Assembly: GCA_021234155.1 (NCBI GenBank)
Contig: JAJEKV010000036.1
Location: forward strand, 12,787,426-12,851,425
Source: Isoetes taiwanensis
Taxonomy: Eukaryota > Streptophyta > Lycopodiopsida > Isoetales > Isoetaceae
DNA: 64,000 bases
Direction: 5' to 3'
Shown here: in pieces, positions 59,576-64,000 of the stretch
Layout of the letters: the number at the start of each line of letters is the position of its first letter
How positions within the stretch are numbered: the first letter of the stretch is position 1
Notes under the pieces: generated by a model
Told to the model about the DNA's origin: nothing
The model's database searches: none
The model's input: the letters and a program-made list of their open reading frames with translations, nothing else
Made by a program: the position numbers and the translations under genes

Positions 59576-60339
59576 GCAGGATATTAATACCAAAGATGCG
59601 AAGGGAGTCAGACTTGATTATGGAAGAATTAGAGAAATTCCCAGATCATGCGTCATATATAGAGCAGGCCAAGTGTATGCGAAATGCAATGAATTTCGAA
59701 CAAGCTAACATATATGACTATGTTTCAATGACTGCACAACAGACAGGGCGCAAAGCTCCAATTTTTGTTCATGGAAAGGCTGGAACAGGCAAGAGATTTC
59801 TGTTGAATGCTATATGTCTTCTCATTAGGGGACGCCAGCAAGTTGTATTGCCTTGTGCAACAACGCCTTCAACGGCATTATTGTACCCTGGTGGTAGACC
59901 TATACATTCATTGTTTCAAATCCCTGAATTTGACAACAACGTTGATGTCCACTCCATGATCGATGTAATCCCTGATAATGCGAGCCTACTCAAAGAATCA
60001 CAAGTTATTATTTGGGACGAATTTCCTGTAACTAACAAGGCCATCATCAAATTTGTGAATCTGCTTTTGCAACAGATCTGTTATAACTGCCATCCTTTTG
60101 GTGGAAAATGTTTAATTGCATCGGGGGACTTCAAACAAGCATCAGCTATGGTTCCCGTGTTAGAGAGAGAGACTACACTTAGGCAGTTTGCTGCTATAGA
60201 GTCAAGGGATGACTTGATAAAATTTTTGTTTCCCCATGATCTCCTAATGCTGCCTCACGTCTGCGAGAGAAGAGTATTCCTATCTCCACTTAATGCCAAT
60301 GTCGATGAGTTCAACAAGTATTTTCTTGAGCAGGTATAA
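59576..60339 (+). pseudogene. PIF1-type helicase fragment (Helitron-like)
   Basis: Exon-like frame between a 3' splice site (TTTGTGGGGCAG) and CAG|GTATAA. Superfamily 1B helicase motifs: Walker A HGKAGTGKRFLLNAI (about 59769-59813), PSTALLYPGGRPIHSLF, Walker B VIIWDEFPVTNKA, motif III CLIASGDFKQ, then VFLSPLNANVDEFNKYFLEQ. The protein type acts on DNA forks or, in Helitrons, in rolling-circle transposition. Walker A normally ends GKT or GKS; here the residue after Lys is Arg, which should stop ATP use. The C-terminal motifs are absent downstream. No Rep domain is nearby, so PIF1 host gene or Helitron origin is undecided. Confidence 0.8.
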
Positions 60340-61129
60340 ACTGTTCCCTTGCATTGGAATCTCCAGACTCAATCCAGTCTTAACTTACGTTTGTCATTTT
60401 AGTTCACAGCACAAGGGAGCACCACAGCAGCTGCAAATACATCACCATAAGGATGGTACTTAACGCATCATAATTAGCAGGTGTCATGTAACTCTGACCA
60501 GCTTACTTCAATTATTTTTGCCATCTGAGACAGTTTTTTGAAAAGGTATAATAGACATATTTGTGCGCTTTATATGTACTTTGTATAAACTTTGCTTTTG
60601 AACATCTATCTTTTGGAACAAACATGTGGAGCCCATGGCGACCCTAACATCAGATGGATTAAAGAGTCCATAGAAATAAGACATAACTTTTGAATCTGCA
60701 TTTCATGTCTGAGCTAGTGGGCTGTCAATTTCTTGGCTCATATTTGTGTTTTACGCTACATTTCTACATCTGAAAATTAGATTGCATGTCAAACTTGATA
60801 ATTGCATGTTGAGACTTGATATTTTAGCCCTGTAACATTTAGTAAATAAGTTTGTTAATTATGGACAACTAACCATATTACTTATTCTACACAATTATGG
60901 ACAACTAACCATGTTCGTTCCACACAATCTATACGACTTATGCACATGAAAATGACTTTCATACGTGTTACAAATATTTCAATTTGCATTTAAGGATTTC
61001 ATATATTTGTTCACATGTTGATTTTTAATAAAGTTCGGGATTGTGTCTATATAGCACACTACTTTGAATTTGGTGGAGATTATATCTCTAGCTATTACAA
61101 ATCATATAAGTTGGGGAGATGTTCATGGA
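60340..61129. other. AT-rich spacer
   Basis: Possible next acceptor TTCACAG near 60408, but no helicase motif follows. AATTATGGACAACTAACCAT occurs twice, at about 60856 and 60892. No gene seen. Confidence 0.45.
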
Positions 61130-62200
61130 ACCTAAGGGGGATCTTCGTAGAACTTCATACACTCTATAAGAGTTCTTAGAAAAGATAATAGAATCTTGAT
61201 AGATTCTTATGAAATCGATGGTTCTTTGCTAGGAATCTTAGGAGGATCTCATGTTAAGAAAACACTATAGAATCTTCGACAATCGAGAAGAATTATAGAA
61301 CTTGTGGAAACTTGGAGAGTCTAGCTATGGTTTTAAGCAATTCGTGACAACTTTCATACAATTTCTACATCAGTCAAATTTAAAGCTCGAAAGGAACGTC
61401 ATACAATTCTTTAAATATATTAAATTTGAAGCTTGAATAGACACCATGCAAATTGCATGGTAATCTATACGAATCTCAATAAATTTTTGGGATTCTAGGG
61501 AATCGAAGAGAATGTTCATAAAGTCTTTGGAAATTTGCCGGAATATTTAAACACTATTTTAATAAAGTTTGGAGATTGTAATGTCCCTACATGTCACAAA
61601 TCATACAAGTTCCATTTAAAGATAAACTTCGTATATTTCTTCACGTCTTAATGTTTCATTTTCTCAAACCTAAAGCCCAAACCATATTCTATCTAGGAAA
61701 ATTGCTTTTCATATATTCAAAACCTTGGGGGTTCCTTATGCCATCCTAGACGAACCTTGATAGATTCTTATAAAACCTAGACGATTCTTTGTTAGGAATC
61801 TTAGGAGGTTCTTATATTGAGAAAACCCTATATATTCTTAAGGAATCAAGAGTAATCATGGAACGTACAAAACCTTTGAGAATAACTGGGAATTTTCATG
61901 GAATCTTCAAAAATCTCTTTGATAATCCAAGGGAATCTTGGAGAACCTAGGAAAAGCTTCATAGGATCTTAGAGAATGTAGGCAAATCTGCCTAGAATCT
62001 TTTAGAATCTATGGGATTCTTGAGAGAATCTTTGAGAATCTAGAGGAATCTAAGAGAGCCTTCATAAAACATTTGACAATCAGAGGAAGTATGGAGGAAT
62101 CTTCGGATAATCTTTGAGAATCTCAATAAAATCTTAGTGAATCGATAAGAATCTCAAGAGAATCTTTAGAAATCTAACGGAATCTTCATAAAATACTTGA
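61130..62200. repeat. GAATCT-type array at 10-11 bp spacing, array 2
   Basis: Same pattern as 49549-50045: for example 61984, 61995, 62005, 62015, 62026, 62036 and 62046. The left part also contains two diverged copies of a block about 560 bp apart (CTTGATAGATTCTTAT...GGAATCTTAGGAGG at about 61194 and 61755). No coding potential. Confidence 0.75.
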
Positions 62201-62247
62201 AATTATTAAATTTTCGAACTGCACACTTTCGCATATAACAAACTACT

Positions 62248-62249
<2 letters not shown>

Positions 62250-62340
<91 letters not shown>
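62250..62340. repeat. (TG)n(TA)n microsatellite
   Basis: A short TG run followed by about 82 bp of pure TA. It could be the left edge of the unit that carries the structured motif at 63796, as TA-rich edges are seen for its relatives. Confidence 0.95.
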
Positions 62341-62342
<2 letters not shown>

Positions 62343-64000
62343 AAACGACATGTGTACTGATGCATGTGTTGCAGCAGCAGGGAAGTTGGGAAAAATAATG
62401 GGTACTTAGCTTTTAGGTGGCTGAACACATCTATTAGGATTTCTCTTCTAAATTTAATAGGAGACATAAGCGCATGGAACTGGAGGTAGGTGGAATGGCA
62501 TGTAGAAACATGGAAATAATTGTTGGTATAATGCTCCTGGTAACACTTCACAGATTAAGCATACTCACAAAAAATGCAATGCATGCATGGGCGCATGCTT
62601 CACAAAACTTATTCATTCTGACACATGTCTTGCAGTATAGGGAAACTAGAGCAAATAATGAGTATTACAAATTGAGGGCTTGAACACAAAATAACAATAT
62701 TACACTCATAAGGTAAGGCATCACATTGAATAACGTTTGAGTAACTTGTGTAGGCCAAGGCTTTGAGGATTCTAAGGCCAGGGCAGGATTACGATTGGCC
62801 TTAAGCATAATCTACATGGTATGGGGCGTCAGGTGATGTGGGTAGGCACAAGGGTTTGGCCACATTTATCAGATAACATGTGAAATATTTAAGATTTTGA
62901 CATGATAGAAAAATATGAGACATAGAAATTTAACCATTAAGGAATACAACAGGGCTTGTGGAGCAAGGTAACGATGACCTGGCCGAGGTAAGTTGGCATG
63001 TTTTAAGTATTTACAAAAATATAATGCATACATGAGCACACCGGAGTTTAGGGTTTCGTTAGACCTAATCAGACCAACATCAAGATCCATGGAGGCTTTG
63101 GATCAAGCCACTAACGATATATGAGAGCGATCCAAGGGGCGGATACAACCTTAACCGCCGCCATGCAAAAAGAAGGCCGATGGGCATCGCCCGCCGTGAG
63201 AAAAAGGTTTCATAAAAAGGTAAGACATTGGTGGACAACCAGCCTCGAAACTTCCATGGCATTTGGCTTTGTCCTAATATATTAAGCGGGAGTTCTCTTT
63301 GTTGCATTTGCTTGGCACCCTTGGCGCCATTCCTCGCCGACCATGCCACGGCAGAAGGCACGCGAGAATCGTGGGCCTTACAAGAGCCAAACCGTTGGAG
63401 CTAATTGATAAGGCGGGGCTGAATCTTAAGGCATTGTGCAAGGCGGGAGGAGAAAGCATGGCACAACCGAAAGTAAAGTGTTTCGAAAAGGTTGTGGAGA
63501 AGTATAATCTGGGTGGCACTTGCACCAAGCAAACCCAAGCACGATCAAGAATTTCTTCAAGGGAAACAATAATGCGAGCATACCGGTTTGAGAGGCATGG
63601 CCTAGAGATCACAAGCATTGCCGACACCTGATTCTTCGATCAAGATGAGCGTAACTCGAAAACAACCACCAGGAGCTGGAAGAGGGCAATCCAATCGCGA
63701 CTTAATCGGGTTCGCCAGATATTTTCACATCTTAACCCCTTTGTCTAAATGAAAACTTGAAATGATTTAATTGTTTTTAGAATTTAATTTGGTGAAGGGC
63801 GAAGAGCCGAGTATAGACGATAGCTTACCTGCTAGTGGCTTAGTATGTTACCCTGATTAGGCTAATTTGCTATGGTTTCACTGCAGGTAACCCGTCTAAC
63901 TCCTCCAAATTCGTTTGCATGAGGGTTCAAATTTTTTTGCACGAGGACTTTGCAACTGTGGCAAGCTTTGGGTGATGAACAATCTATGTTTTCCTTTTAC
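62341..64000 (+). other. third unit of the structured-motif family, partial
   Basis: From the TA microsatellite to the window edge. No ORF with known domains; a plus frame 63299-63631 and its antisense shadow are both unconvincing. It carries the conserved 97-nt motif about 1.5 kb from its left edge, comparable to 1.7 and 2.0 kb in elements 1 and 2. The right end is outside the window. Confidence 0.4.
63796..63892 (+). ncRNA. 97-nt conserved foldable motif, copy D
   Basis: AGGGCGAAGAGCC hairpin (loop GAAGA), GCTTACCTG at 63823-63831, exactly 52 nt, CAGGTAACC at 63884-63892. Apart from fixed TTACC, GGCTAAT and the final TG, the loop differs from the other two families. Spacing is identical to copy AB1. 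Confidence 0.5.

Overview
The window looks like nuclear DNA of a land plant with a large, repeat-filled genome. Evidence: a spliced plant-type SR splicing-factor gene with ten short GT-AG introns, a retrocopy of a nuclear gene for a mitochondrial L7/L12 ribosomal protein, a tRNA-Ala, fragments of PPR and MSI-type WD40 genes, and Ty3/gypsy chromovirus and Ty1/copia elements. A Penelope-like reverse transcriptase relic and a tyrosine-recombinase relic make a non-flowering lineage (fern, lycophyte, bryophyte or gymnosperm) more likely than an angiosperm, but that is inference. Coordinates were counted by hand and may be off by a few bases.

Layout. 1-5649: the 3' part of a Ty3/gypsy chromovirus (intact partial pol, polypurine tract, 1.58 kb LTR with TGTGACG/CGTCACA ends), inserted into a Penelope-like RT relic read on the minus strand (5655-7410) with an unknown 425-codon ORF behind it (7721-8998). 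9.0-12.6 kb: microsatellites, minisatellites and LINE/SINE-like 3' tails. 12.6-14.2 kb: LINE zinc-finger and tyrosine-recombinase relics. 18.0 kb: a second gypsy RT scrap. 20244-24957: a degenerate copia element on the minus strand. 25.2-25.9 kb: a GC-rich foldback and a TIR element. 26679-29077: the SR gene (minus strand), the only convincing intact protein-coding host gene, with a tRNA-derived SINE just upstream.

30.4-46.1 kb holds the most unusual content: two adjacent, apparently non-coding LTR-like elements of one family. Each has two long direct repeats (about 2.6 and 2.9 kb) around a short internal region (about 0.7-0.8 kb). Their protein-free sequence keeps fixed-length foldable motifs: a 97-nt motif with exactly 52 nt between complementary arms (a diverged third version lies at 63.8 kb), a 130-nt structure across the repeat/internal junction with covarying stems, and a hairpin just before the second repeat. 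The second repeat of element 1 carries a 3.16 kb insertion with Helitron-like features, whose empty site is preserved in the first repeat.

46.1-64 kb: three copies of a TA-flanked, GCATGC-rich repeat family, the L12 retrocopy (39-A tail and target duplication), the tRNA, two arrays of GAATCT-like motifs at 10-11 bp spacing, a roughly 180-bp tandem repeat, PPR and MSI/FVE-like relics, a PIF1-type helicase exon with an altered Walker A, and the start of the third structured unit. Most of the window is transposon-derived. There is no operon-like organisation, and the SR gene and tRNA are the only genes I would expect to work.
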